DNA of 64,000 nucleotides from Channallabes apus. Taxonomy: Eukaryota; Chordata; Actinopteri; Siluriformes; Clariidae. The notes below the pieces were generated by a model. That model saw nothing but the letters and a program-made list of their open reading frames with translations. It did not search any database and was not told where the DNA came from. A program made the translations under genes and the position numbers. Location of the stretch: assembly GCA_030522415.1 (NCBI GenBank), contig CM060104.1, positions 17,611,229-17,675,228 on the forward strand, read 5' to 3'. Below, piece by piece: positions 1 through 10,918 of this stretch (within the stretch, counting starts at the first letter, position 1; every line of letters begins with the position of its first letter).

Positions 1-831
1 TGTCTTTTCTATAAAACTGAACTGTTTAAATATTATGTTGTATAGGAATTGTGTACCCAATTGTTTTTGGTTCATGATTTTTATGGTCGATAGACCCACA
101 GTGGGGTTTTAGAATTATTTCCAGATAGATTTATCCTAGTAATTTTCTTTGGCTGCTTTGCTTTTTCCTGTGAGCCCAGTTTCTGTGGTGAAGAGAAAGT
201 GTTCCAAATGATTCCACAGCAGGTTTTGACTGTGATACTCAGAATGAATTAAGTTCAGATTTTGCCACTTCAGTCACTAACAGCCTTACTTTCACTTACT
301 TTACTTTTCACTAACAGCCTTACTTTCACTATTATTTACAAATAACATAACGGCTGTATTGTTCCTCTGGATCTGCTTTGTCTGGTATCACCTTATTTAG
401 TGTCTCTCTCAAGGTATATTCCTATTGTCATTTCAGCAAGTTTTTCTTTGCCACCATCAATCTGATAATTATAATTTACAAAATTTTTTCTGTAATCTTT
501 TCACATTTATTTCCATATTTGTTTAATTCTGTAAAAGTGCTTTGTAACAAATACCATGGTTAAAAGCACTATTCAAACACGATTTTGAATTGAGTTGAAT
601 TATCCGCTTCATCATAGTAATACTTAAGTAAAAAGTAAACAATATAAGCACAATAAAGTAAAGTAAAGAGACTTTATTGTCATTGTAGTGATACAACAGA
701 ATTTGTTTGGTAGCTCTGAGATGCCAGCTGCAGTATATAAATTGTAAGAATAAACATGATTACATAAAATTATTTCGTAAAATTATTACGTAAATCTAGA
801 TAAATGCAATGTATATGGCTTGTAGTTGCTG

Positions 832-833
<2 letters not shown>
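1..833. other. AT-rich intergenic DNA, no gene seen
   Basis: No reading frame with recognisable protein similarity. The 61-codon frame near 378-563 is hydrophobic and low in complexity, as expected by chance. Around 655-760 there is a CTTTATTGTCATTGTAGTG-type segment resembling a sequence dispersed in fish genomes, often at the 3' ends of retroposed copies. I cannot assign it to a family. Confidence 0.5.

Positions 834-920
<87 letters not shown>
834..920. repeat. (CA)n microsatellite, about 43 units
   Basis: An uninterrupted CA dinucleotide run of 87 bp, read directly. Such long pure runs are usually highly polymorphic in fish. Confidence 0.98.
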
Positions 921-922
<2 letters not shown>

Positions 923-2204
923 TAACAATAACCACATTCCTACACTGTCCATTTTCAGGAAATAGATAGGAATAGCTAGAGGGTTCTGTCACCTGAGGCC
1001 TCATTACTGGGGAAATTATCCAGTGGCTGGAACCCATATACACACCCAGAGGACATTATTTAAAGAATATATTAAGGAATAAGATATTTAAAGAATAAGA
1101 TATCTCAGGCAATAAAGTGATAGTTCTAACCATAGATATGCAGAGTAAGTATGAAAGTTTGTGAGCCAGAGAGATTATAGCTCTGGGTGAAACTATGTAC
1201 AGTATAATGGAAAAACCAACAAACCAATGTCCAAATTCTTAAAGAATATTAAAATTCTGAAAATCAGAGCTACTGTATATCCTGTAGACTTAGCCATCAT
1301 ACATCCTATTATCGCTTAAATAATATCGCTTCTTGTGAGAAAGGAATAACAGACTCTTTCACTAAATAAAGTTTAAGAGCCTTTAATTTTATTTCATTTA
1401 TTAATTTTTTATTTTTTAATTTTTTTTAAGGTTTCATTTTAGTGTTGGTCCACAAAGGCCATGTCAGACTAATATCTCACTAGTATGTTATGCCTGTTTA
1501 TTTAGCGTTTCATTCGGTTTCCTACATGACTGAATAGGAACTCCTTTCGATCCCAGTCTCTCATGAGCCATTAAAGAGAAATATCTCAGAAATCTTTCAG
1601 CATTCTGTCAGTATATAATGAGCTGTTATGCTTTTCTCATTTATCTCTAGGACATCCTGAAAATTAAATGCTTGTGGCAATCTTCCCTCATCTCCTAAGC
1701 AGGGAATAGGTTAAAATAAAATTCTAGTCAGTGATCCTCAACTAATACACTAAAATATCCCATATTTCTCTAGAAATAACAAACGCAAATGAAACTTACA
1801 ATTTACAGATAATAAATAGTGCTGAAAGGTCAAAATGTATTATTTTATTCTATTCGAATCTTATACTTCACTGAGCTTCTGTTACACCTGGAAAAAGGCA
1901 TGTGCGTGTGTGAGTTTGAGTGAACAAGATGAGAGAGGCAGAGGCATAGATTTCATTTCACATTGCTCACAGCATCTACTGTATGAATTAAATTTTCTAC
2001 TTTATATACTGTAGATAGTCAGCTCCAGAATTATTGGCATACTTTGGAAAGATGGGTAAAAAAAAAAAGAAGCTTATAGAAATATCGCTTTTTCAACATG
2101 TCCTCACACTTGAGAAGGCTTATCTTTAATTAAAGTTGATCTATATGTACAAAGTTACCACACTTATAATACTACTTATTCATTTATTTAGCTAATTATG
2201 TGGC
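921..2204. other. Intergenic DNA, no gene seen
   Basis: AT-rich unique-looking sequence with T-rich runs at 1384-1430. The segment around 2015-2110 contains CAGCTCCAGAATTATTGGCA, wording I associate with a dispersed teleost DNA repeat, but only about 90 bp of it is visible. Confidence 0.45.
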
Positions 2205-2325
2205 AATGCAATGGGGAAAAAATGTGAAGATACAGGTCAAGATAAACCTCTCAACAATCTCATTTATGTTGACCATGGCATGACATGGCTGTTGGTTCCA
2301 GATGGCATGTTTGAGTATTTCATAT
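2205..2325 (+). mobile_element. Tc1-like transposon fragment (5' region)
   Basis: The stretch reads as a diverged copy of the region around a transposase start codon. It contains ATGGGGAAAAAATGTGA, then TTGACCATGGCATGACATGG, then GTTTGAGTATTTC. The same family recurs at 8338-8400 and 39987-40125. Only about 120 bp remains and an extra segment interrupts it, so it cannot code. Assignment to Tc1/mariner rests on remembered family consensus. Confidence 0.5.
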
Positions 2326-2975
2326 TTTCATTTATATGAAAAAGAAGAGAGTTTCCAAAACAACAACAGCAACAACAAAAACTAGTGAGAAGCAGATTTG
2401 TTGTGGCAACACGTCGCTAATGAGAGTGAGTGGAAAATTGTCACACTGGTTTGTGCTCATGTAAAACACTGGAGGTGAGGTGGGAATGCACTCTGAATGT
2501 GACACCAGTGCATTGCTGGGTACCAACTCACACACACACATTTACAAACTCATTCACACCTTAATGGAGGCAGTTCACCTACATACATTTTTTGTGAGGT
2601 GAGAAGAAACTGAAGAACCAACAGGAACCCACCTGCGCACTGGGAGAACATGTAAAACTCCACGCGGTCAATAACTCGAGCTTGGTTGAACCAGGGCAGT
2701 TTCAGTAATAACGTGAATACTGGCTACACTACCTCTGGGGAAATTTAAAGTTCATTTCATTATTGTCCAACAGTGGGCATTGTCCCTGGGTGTAATGTTT
2801 TTCCGTAATAAGCAAGTTTAGGAAGGAACACAGGAGAAAACTATTGCTGTTCTTTGTTCAGGCCACAATGAACAAGGAGGTGAACAAATATTGGTCAAAT
2901 ATTTTTACTTTTTTACAACAATAATATTCATCGATCAGAGGTATAGAATGATATCTTCATTTTACTTTAAGAATG
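2326..2975. other. Intergenic DNA, no gene seen
   Basis: Moderately complex sequence with a CAACAACAGCAACAACAAAA run near 2359-2380 and a short CA run near 2529-2540. No feature beyond these is supported. Confidence 0.4.
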
Positions 2976-3355
2976 TTAAATAATTCATTCATTCATTCAT
3001 TCATTTTCTGTACCGCTTAATCCTGTGTTCAGGGTCGCGGGGGACCTGGAGCCTATCCCAGGAGACTTCGGGCGCTAGGCGGGGTACACCCTGGACAGGG
3101 TGCCAATCCATCGCAGGGCACACACACATACACACACTCACACACCCAATCACACACTACGGGCAATTTAGGAACGTCAATTAGCCTAACTTGCATATCT
3201 TTGGACTGTGGGAGGAAACCGGAGTACCCGGAGGAAACCCACCAAGCACGGGGAGAACATGCAAACTCCATGCACACAGAGACGGAAATCGAGCCTGGCC
3301 GGGGAATCGAACCCAGACCCTGGAGGTGCAAGGCGACAGTGCTTAAATAATTCAT
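2976..3355 (-). mobile_element. DANA/mermaid-type SINE with 13-bp target duplication
   Basis: A nearly complete minus-strand SINE (body 2989-3342). It is bounded by exact copies of TTAAATAATTCAT at 2976-2988 and 3343-3355. The 3' tail is (ATTC)n at 2989-3004 on the plus strand. The head ends at GCACTGTCGCC-type sequence and lacks about 26 bp of the tRNA-like 5' end seen in the full copy at 10556-10905. The central domain carries CA-rich and CCTCCGGGTACTCCGG-like segments. The long exact duplication argues for a fairly recent insertion by target-primed reverse transcription. Confidence 0.92.
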
Positions 3356-4540
3356 GAAATGTATATTCCAATTTTTTGCTATTTATGACTCTATGTAATT
3401 TGATAGTAGAGAAAGAATGTTGTTTAATTGTGTTCTGTTTACACTTGGTGAGGGCCATACGCAGGTCATATAAAGATAGGGTTAGGCATATTTTTGGCAT
3501 TTTCAATAGATGTGGATTAGTATTTTGTGCTACCCTAGATTGCCTCCCCAATTAAATCAGTAGGCCTAAACTCATGTTTTTTTGTTCTGCATCCTGTGGG
3601 AAGTGTGAAACTCATACAGTAAACACCAATGTTTATCAATATTCAATGACTCAATTCATTGACTGAATCATTGAAAGCTTCTCAATGACTGGAAGCTCTG
3701 TCACTAAAACAAATTCCTTGTACGTGCAAGCGTACTTGGCAATAAAACTCTTTCTGATTTTACATCAATTTTAGTTTGGCGTAGTAAATGAATACGTCAT
3801 TCATAGTTCTGTTATTTGTAAAAAGAGAAATATTTCTGCAAGCTGGTACACTTACCTGTTGTAGACTTAGAATCAATCACCCAACTGAAGTTAATTTATA
3901 AATTAATTGCAATTTGTTAAATTACAAGGTCTTTAAATATAGAGCTCCCCCACGTCATAAATCTTAATTTAACTCCTGGTCATAAAGCCCAGTGGTTTGT
4001 TGTTAGCAGCTTGCATAGAGAAATTACAACATACTTGGGACACCGACAATACTTAATAATGAGTAATTAAAAAAACAAAGAATAAATTAACATACTAAAA
4101 AGAAGTTCTTTTACTAAGAAATAGTAAGAATAGTACTGTTAAAAAGTTTTAAACATTTTAAATTATATCTAACCGATAGTACTCCAATATTGGACAAAAT
4201 ATGTGCAACTGTCCATTTCAGTACATACTAAGATACTAAGATTTATAAACCAATTTGGTTATATTTTAATGTGTAACTTATACAAAAGTTAGATTCAAGT
4301 GAGTAATCTGATTGGATGAGAATAGTTCCATGAGTGATGATATAGACCATGGCAGCACTGGGATGTTTAATTATATGTCACAGGCACAGTTCTAACAATC
4401 ATTAATTAACCATTGTTTGCTAGCTTGGGTGACACAGTCTACAGTACATTAGTGGAAAGAGGGGAGAGCGTCTGCCTGCCAAAACCCACAATGGAAACCA
4501 GACACATAAGTACTTTCAGCAAGAAAACACATCTGATAAT
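3356..4540. other. Intergenic DNA with a LINE-like 3' tail, no gene seen
   Basis: At about 3711-3765 the motif ATTCCTTGTACGTGCAAGCG followed by TACTTGGCAATAAAACTC resembles a 3' tail common to retroelements in fish. No associated reverse transcriptase is present. The rest is AT-rich with no recognisable feature. Confidence 0.4.
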
Positions 4541-4541
4541 G

Positions 4542-4624
4542 TTGTCACCTTAAACAACTTTGTCATCTTAAACAACACTTTGTCATCTTAAACAACACTT
4601 TGTCATCTTAAACAACACTTTGTC
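4542..4624. repeat. 20-bp minisatellite, about 4 units
   Basis: The unit TTGTCATCTTAAACAACACT repeats head-to-tail about three and a half times. A shorter first unit (TTGTCACCTTAAACAACT) lacks two bases. Confidence 0.93.
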
Positions 4625-5040
4625 TCTTGAGTGATTGCTCCTAAGTTGTTAAAAGTGACTCTGAACTGCCTGTGTTATTAACTCAAACTACAAGATAACT
4701 AGCTGCTAAAACAGGCCTGATTTCCAAATCCCTCTCCTACCCCTGATTAAGGGGTACAAAGGAATTGAGTATTAATTTTCCTTTTTTTTTTTTTTTTACA
4801 CTATTTGGGATTTAACCCAGGAAAAACGGACTTTTGGTGATATTATAAAATGTAATAAGTGAAAATATAAAGTTTATCAGGACTCAGGACTAAACCTCCA
4901 TCGTTTATTCTCCTCAATTTTTAGCCACAGAGTACTGGGAAGAATTTAAAACTACTTTCACTCATTTGGTTATACTAACTGTCAGTTGCTGTCAGTCACA
5001 AACTCAACGGAAGCTGTGCCAGTTGCAGAAGGATAGAACT
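4625..5040. other. Intergenic DNA, no gene seen
   Basis: Contains a T-run at 4783-4797 and nothing else that I can assign. Confidence 0.45.
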
Positions 5041-5318
5041 GGCTAAAAACATTCATTCATTCATTCATTTTCTATACTGCTTAATCCTGTGTTCAGGGTC
5101 GCGGGGGACCTGGAGCCTATCCCAGGGGACTTCGGGCACTAGGCGGGGTACACCCTGGACAGGGTGCCAATCCATCGCAGGGCACACACACATACACACA
5201 CTCACACACCCAATCACACACTACGGGCAATTTAGGAACGCCAATTAGCCTAACCTGCATATCTTTGGATTGTGGGAGGAAACCGGAGTACCCGGAGGAA
5301 ACCCACGGCTAAAAACAT
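5041..5318 (-). mobile_element. DANA/mermaid-type SINE, 5'-truncated, with target duplication
   Basis: Minus-strand copy (body about 5051-5306) with the (ATTC)n tail at the left. It is cut off inside the central domain at the right, so the tRNA-like head is absent. GGCTAAAAACAT is present at 5041-5052 and 5307-5318, giving a 10-12 bp target duplication that overlaps the tail by two bases. The shared body is nearly identical to 2989-3342, so both copies come from a closely related subfamily. Truncation at the 5' end is the expected outcome of incomplete reverse transcription. Confidence 0.93.
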
Positions 5319-5398
5319 ATAAATCATAATTTGTTGATAATAAAGGCTGTTTGTGAAACTGTTGTATACAACACAGGACACGCTGTGCTGCAGTACTG

Positions 5399-5445
5399 AA
5401 TATCAGCACATATATGATGACATACGTCATATACATGCTGATATT
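5399..5445. other. Hairpin-forming inverted repeat
   Basis: Arms 5399-5417 and 5427-5445 pair at 17 of 19 positions around a 9-nt loop. No flanking target duplication or gene was recognised. Confidence 0.7.
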
Positions 5446-5808
5446 GAGTATATCGGCACTCCAACTCTTGTGATATTGCCGAATTTAAAATTATATATTA
5501 TAAATTAATTTATATACAGTATTATAAAATGCAAACTTAAAAAGAAAAGCAGAAAGTTACAAATTGGTTGAATGTACTTGTTTATGGTGCCTATCGTTTA
5601 TGTCACAAATGTCTGTACTACAAATTTAAATAAACCAATTACCAGATCAAAATGTACAGAACATCAAAAAGTCCAGCAGACAATAACATATACAGTATAT
5701 GATATATTAAAAAAAACTTTATGCTACATTGGGCAAGACAAAAGGCTTTCCTCACCCTTTTGCAGTAGTGCTGACACACACGCGCACACGCATGTGCAAG
5801 CACAGACG

Positions 5809-5810
<2 letters not shown>

Positions 5811-5869
<59 letters not shown>
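5811..5869. repeat. (CA)n microsatellite with CG-containing flank
   Basis: A pure CA run preceded by interrupted CACGCGCACACGCATG-type sequence from 5773. The long open frames across it on both strands are products of the repeat, not genes. Confidence 0.97.
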
Positions 5870-5871
<2 letters not shown>

Positions 5872-6211
5872 TTTCACAGTACTCATGCAAATAAGTGTGT
5901 AATGTAATAGACCGTATAGACATATAGTATATTTGTGAATGTTGCCTATATACATATATTCTGCAAATTTATGCAAACTATTTTGTTGTTCCATACCAAC
6001 TACAGAAGCAAGCCAATATGAAACCAAATAACTGTCTGTCTGAAAAATTTGTACATAATGTACAATCTTATTTAACACAACCTAATTCACAGAAACTCCA
6101 CTATATGGTGTATTCCATTATGCCATATAGTGAATATGCCAATACATTCATAATGATGCATAACATAATTACAATTTATATGATTTATTTCTTGCCTGGC
6201 AGACCATTAAA

Positions 6212-6252
6212 TCTCTCTCTCTCTCTATCTCTCTCTCTCTCACGCAAACACT

Positions 6253-6346
<94 letters not shown>

Positions 6347-6359
6347 TACACACACACGC
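6212..6359. repeat. Compound (TC)n-(CA)n microsatellite
   Basis: A CT/TC run at 6212-6241 passes into CA runs at about 6260-6358, interrupted by TATA. Open frames here are simple-sequence artefacts. Confidence 0.97.
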
Positions 6360-7935
6360 ATATGCACGCACAGTATAGCGTGTAGGACTGCATGAAGTGA
6401 GAGCGCATAATTGTGACAGATTTGTGTTGCTAAGAAGCAGTTTCTGTTTCTGCTCATGTTTAACAGTCACTTATTTTAACAGCTATTTTCCTCTTTTAGA
6501 TTTTTTTTTTTTTACACAAATATTAATCTTACTGATTTTACTCCATAAATTATGTCTGTTTTGGTTCAGGATTGCAGCATGTGGAGCCCAGACGTTAAGG
6601 TCCAGGAGCGCCTGGAGAATTTGAACAGAAGCCCAATATTAAACTGCCCATCATCGCATGGCCTTCAGATGGTTTCTCCCCATCTGCAAGTCAAATCTGC
6701 ACTCATACCTTTATTAGCAAGCAACTCTGTGAAGGGCATATACATAAAACATTGAATGTGTCACTACACCAGGAGTCATACTGCCACTAGGTTCACCTGA
6801 AACGAATCCATCAATTGCCACAAAACAAGCTGAAGCTGTAAATGCGTCAGAGCTTTTAAACGTGTTCATTAGAGAGAGCAATGCAGTGGGATGATAGATA
6901 ACTGGTGTGTTTTTAATGGCTGTGCAGGGACTGAACGTGCATGATCATATGACTGCACATAATGAGGGTAATCTTTTCTGTAGAAAATGTGTCATGGTTA
7001 TGAGGCTGAAACAGATGTCTTATTGTTTTACAATGAGGTTTAGGATGACTTGCTTTCACCAGGTCATTTTTTGTCACCTTGAAGAATCTAATCAACATTT
7101 TTTTCCCTGTGAGATTAACTGTTGAACTGCTGGGGAAACCTTTAAACATAGCCTGTCACAGTTGAACTGTTTGAGTTTGAACATTAAGGCTCCTTGTAAT
7201 TATTCTATCAACTGCATACAATTTTCATGTCCATCTGATGTTTTAGAGCAACGCTGAGCATGCTATGTGCTTGGATAAAAGTATGATTGGAGGACAATTA
7301 TTGGAGGGCGAGTACCAGAAGGGCCAGATGGGGGCAATAATTAAGGATATAGACCCGAACCCATATGATATGGGTCCACTTGTCCCTGTAGAAGGACATA
7401 CACAGTAAATCAAAACAAAATTATTCAGACTGATCTGCGATGAAACATTTCTGTCCTTATGGATGGGGTCTCTTCTAGGAAGGCAATAGCTCTTTTCATA
7501 GGGCATGAAGGATGGTTTCGATTTAAGAATGAAACTGATGTAAATCAATTGCTAAGATTGTCAGTCTCTGGATCTCAGCCCAGCTAAAGAGCACCTCAAC
7601 CAAATAGCAATTAAATTATGTCTTTTGGAAGAATGTTGTTCATCCCTCCAGCAAAACTCTAAAAAAATAGTAGAATTGATGCCAAGGTGCTTTTAAGGTG
7701 ACATGGCAACTAGTGGTGGCTCAACAAATCATTTATTAAATGGCTTAAAATTATATATTTTTTTATTTTTCTGCTATGCTATATATAAAAAAAGGTAAAT
7801 GTGTCAAAACATTGGCAATCACATTTATAAATTAATGCAGGCTCCGAGCTTGGAGCCAGTCTAGGTGTTTTTTTGTGCAGGACAAGGTTGCTGGAATATT
7901 TCAGGAAGTGCTGCACAGCACCGACTCATTCTCTC
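6360..7935. other. Intergenic DNA, no gene seen
   Basis: About 1.6 kb without recognisable repeats or exons. The frames at 6397-6624, 6552-6755 and 6907-7149 have no protein motif I recognise. The stretch at 7243-7560 is more GC-balanced and could be a conserved or formerly mobile segment, but nothing in it is diagnostic. Confidence 0.4.
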
Positions 7936-8235
7936 ATTTTGTAGGGTCAAGGGGGGCCTGGAGCCAATACCAGGGTACACTGATTCAGTGTACACCCTGG
8001 ATGGGTTGCCAATTCATTGCAGGGTACACAAGCACGTACCCACTCACACACTACAGGGACTTACAGGAAACAGTTTGCCTAATCTGCATGTCTTTGGACT
8101 GTAAGAGGAAACCTAATACCGGAGAAAACCCACCAAGCATTGGAACATGCAAACTTACAGTAACACATACGTACACAGACCCATGAGAGGTCTTGAACCC
8201 TCAACCCTGGAGCCACTGTGCCACAGTACTGCCAC
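7936..8235 (-). mobile_element. Old, diverged DANA/mermaid-type SINE
   Basis: The order of SINE landmarks is preserved on the minus strand: GGGTCAAGGGGGGCCTGGAG, CACCCTGGATGGGTTGCCAA, the CTAATCTGCATGTCTTTGGA block, and ACCCTCAACCCTGGAGCCAC near the head. Substitutions and small deletions are numerous compared with 2989-3342. No target duplication is visible. Confidence 0.8.
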
Positions 8236-8337
8236 TGCACAACACAAAACAATATAAAGTTGTGTGAGTGGAAATGCTTTGCCGAAGACAGAATGATCAT
8301 CTTAATTTGAGCCAATAGAAAGGCCAGAGCAATTTAA

Positions 8338-8400
8338 AATACAACCACGATGAGCAGAAAAGCATGTCAGAACCCACATCATGTCAACCTTTGAGCCAGA
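8338..8400 (+). mobile_element. Tc1-like transposase fragment
   Basis: ACGATGAGCAGAAAAGCATG followed by CATCATGTCAACC resembles an internal transposase segment of the family also seen at 2205-2325 and 39987-40125. It is very short, so the call depends on remembered consensus. Confidence 0.35.
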
Positions 8401-8440
8401 TGATTTTTGTGGGTATGGCCTTCAAAATATACTCACTCTC

Positions 8441-8696
8441 TTTACAGGATCAGGGGAGGCCTGTACCCTATCCCAGGCATACTGCAGGACCCTGAACAAG
8501 GTGCCAGTCCAGGCTAATTAGCCTAATCTATATGTCTTTGTAAGGAGTAAAAATGTAAAGAATCTACATGTGTTTGTAAGGAGTACCTAAAGAAAACCTA
8601 CTAACCTACTAAGCAACATGTCAACAATCTCACACCAAAGGCGGGATTCTAACCCTCAACCCTGGAGGTGTGAGGACACAGTGCTAACTGCTATGC
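8441..8696 (-). mobile_element. Old SINE with internal duplication
   Basis: A second decayed minus-strand copy 200 bp downstream of the one at 7936-8235. A roughly 35-bp block (ATCTATATGTCTTTGTAAGG and ATCTACATGTGTTTGTAAGG) occurs twice in tandem, and the CA-rich middle is deleted. Confidence 0.72.
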
Positions 8697-10542
8697 TACC
8701 CATCTATCTAAAAATGACAATGAAAGGATCTGCACCAGAAATAGTGGAAAAAACAGAACCCCTGAGGTTGAAATGTCAGCACTGTCTGTAAACAATGGCT
8801 CTGAAACAATGGTCTCTATATCACTCAAATATATAACTGGTCTCAACTAGTGATATGCTTGGGGCTGTTTTTGGTGAGCCAGCTTACACTTTAGTTTTTT
8901 TTATATGCCCACAATCTTTTCTAATGAATTTAGGTGGTTCTATTGCCCAAAGCATAAACATGCTAGAAGACTAATGCTAAGTGCTGTGACAGTAACAGTT
9001 ACTATGTACATTAAATGGATCATTCAGCAACGCAGGAGTTTCATTTGATGTACAGTTTGGTGCTTTTTGGAAAATGTATTTTCTTTTTAATCCTCTCTCT
9101 CTACACTTCACCATTCTTCTTCATATCCATTTTAATGGAAAGCTCACTAACATTACTATATGCATGTATTTCCAGGCTGAAAAGATTAGTAACGTTAGCT
9201 TTTCTGCGTGCAGTGGTGCAGTACGTCTCAGTTGAGTACATGCTTGGCTACTGGAGCAGCAAGCAGGGGAAGGGGAGGTTTGCTCAGTTTGAATGGATGT
9301 TCCTGAGCTTTGCTCTGGTTTTCTGCATTGTAAAAACTTACTGTCCAGGCAAAATTGACAGCCAGGTCCCGGGGAAATTTCCTAGTGCTTGAAGTGTGTA
9401 CCCTGGTTCTGAGACACTGGGCATCATGGGTTTAATGTCATGTCTGAAGAGAAGAGTCTCATGCATGCTCTAAGATCTCTTTGCCTCACACTGACCCTGG
9501 CTGCTCTCTGACTCTTCCTGTGGTTGTGAGAAGTTGAACCTCGGAATAACCTTTTAGTCTGAACTGAATGCACCCAGACAAAGCTCCTTGTTTAAAAGGC
9601 CAGACGTTCAGACTCTGCGTTCTAAGAGCATTTTCACCTTTTATTGAGCACTGAGCCACTCTGGATACCATCCAAACCTGCACTCAGGAATCACAGCATA
9701 TGCTATCATGTAATTTGTCAAGCTGTAACCTGTATGCAAATTTTCATAATGCTAAAAACATCAGATTTAAGAGATGAGTTGTAATTATCGTATTTTGAGC
9801 TTACCTGTAAATTAAACAAACGAACAAAAAAACCTATCAAGTTTGGCAGCTCATGTGAATCTTACTGCGCAGTCAGTGTGAGTTGCCAGGCCTCCATCAG
9901 GCTGACTGCAGCACAGAAAAGATTTTACCCCCTCCTTTTTAAACGCTACTCCACGCTCATAGAACCATGACGTTCTAGTCATATTCTGTTGTGTTCTAAT
10001 TAATCCCAGTACACTGCTTGCTTTATTGGACCGCGCAGAGTTTTTCAAGGGTTCTTTGGAAGGTTAAGCACATGCCCCAGTGTTATATCCAGTACTGTGC
10101 CACAGTAAAATCTCAAATTTGAATTTTAACAAGCTTCTCTATTTGGTTGTGGATTCATTTAAATTGATAATAATGGGGATGATGGGGATTGTTTTTTAAT
10201 CCACAATGTTAAAGCAACATAGTTTAACTCAAAATACAAACTGAGGCACACATTGCCATCTGGGTCATTACGCCATGGTGCGTCTAAACATATATCAGCA
10301 CCCAGAGCGAGAATTTACGTACTGTAGATTGATGCATGATACCACAATGGGACTGAAGTAAGTTTTATAAATAACTAGCTGAAGTATTAGTTGTTGACAG
10401 AAAAGATGTTAGTAGAAATAAGCCCATCAGCTTTAATGTAATCAGTGATATTATTATTTCTGCTTGAACCCCACGTACATGTCTGCCTGTCTTTCTGTAC
10501 GGCAGAACTTTAACTTATTAATAATAAGAAATAAAATTTTGT
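8697..10542. other. Intergenic DNA, no gene supported
   Basis: The longest frame is 125 codons at 9015-9392. It is hydrophobic near its start but shows no recognisable domain or splice context, and I treat it as chance. Two lines around 9370-9690 are richer in GC and look single-copy. The segment 10418-10535 is similar to 46764-46880, suggesting an unclassified dispersed repeat. Confidence 0.4.
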
Positions 10543-10918
10543 AAGTTATTTTTGTGGCGGCGCGGTGGTGTAGTGGTTAGCACTGTCGCCTTGCACCTCC
10601 AGGGTCTGGGCTCGATTCCCGTCTCTGTGTGCATGGAGTTTGCATGTTCTCCCCGTGCTTGGTGGGTTTCCTCCGGGTACTCCGGTTTCCTCCCACAGTC
10701 CAAAGATATGCAGGTTAGGCTAATTGGCGTTCCTAAATTGCCCGTAGTGTGTGATTGTGTGTATGTGTGTGTGTCCTGCGATGGATTGGCACCCTGTCCA
10801 GGGTGTACCCCGCCTAGTGCCCGAAGTCTCCTGGGATAGGCTCCAGGTCCCCGCGACCCTGAACACAGGATTAAGCGGTATAGAAGATGAATGAATGAAT
10901 GAATGAAGTTATTTTTGT
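10543..10918 (+). mobile_element. Full-length DANA/mermaid-type SINE with 13-bp target duplication
   Basis: The reference copy in this window, with body 10556-10905 (350 bp). AAGTTATTTTTGT is present exactly at 10543-10555 and 10906-10918. The 5' head is tRNA-like with A-box and B-box matches, the conserved central domain follows, and the tail is (GAAT)n. The wide 142-codon open frame across it is incidental. SINEs of this group are non-autonomous and depend on a partner LINE. Confidence 0.95.
10566..10619 (+). promoter_or_regulatory. Internal RNA polymerase III promoter of the SINE (A and B boxes)
   Basis: TGGTGTAGTGG at 10566-10576 fits the tRNA A-box pattern, and GGCTCGATTCC at 10609-10619 fits the B-box GGTTCGANTCC with one mismatch. 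Their spacing is tRNA-like, which supports a tRNA origin of the head. Confidence 0.75.

Noticed and set aside
786..1043. 85-codon minus-strand frame rich in Val-Cys
   Set aside because: It is a translation of the (CA)n microsatellite.
3053..3551. Frames of 100-121 codons on the minus strand
   Set aside because: They lie largely in a SINE; the same translation appears at other SINE copies (10552-10839, 24381-24773).
5572..6470. Several overlapping frames with Cys-Val or His-Thr repeats
   Set aside because: All are microsatellite translations; no unique domain.
9015..9392. 125-codon frame with hydrophobic start
   Set aside because: No domain, no splice context, no supporting repeat of the pattern; best explained by chance.
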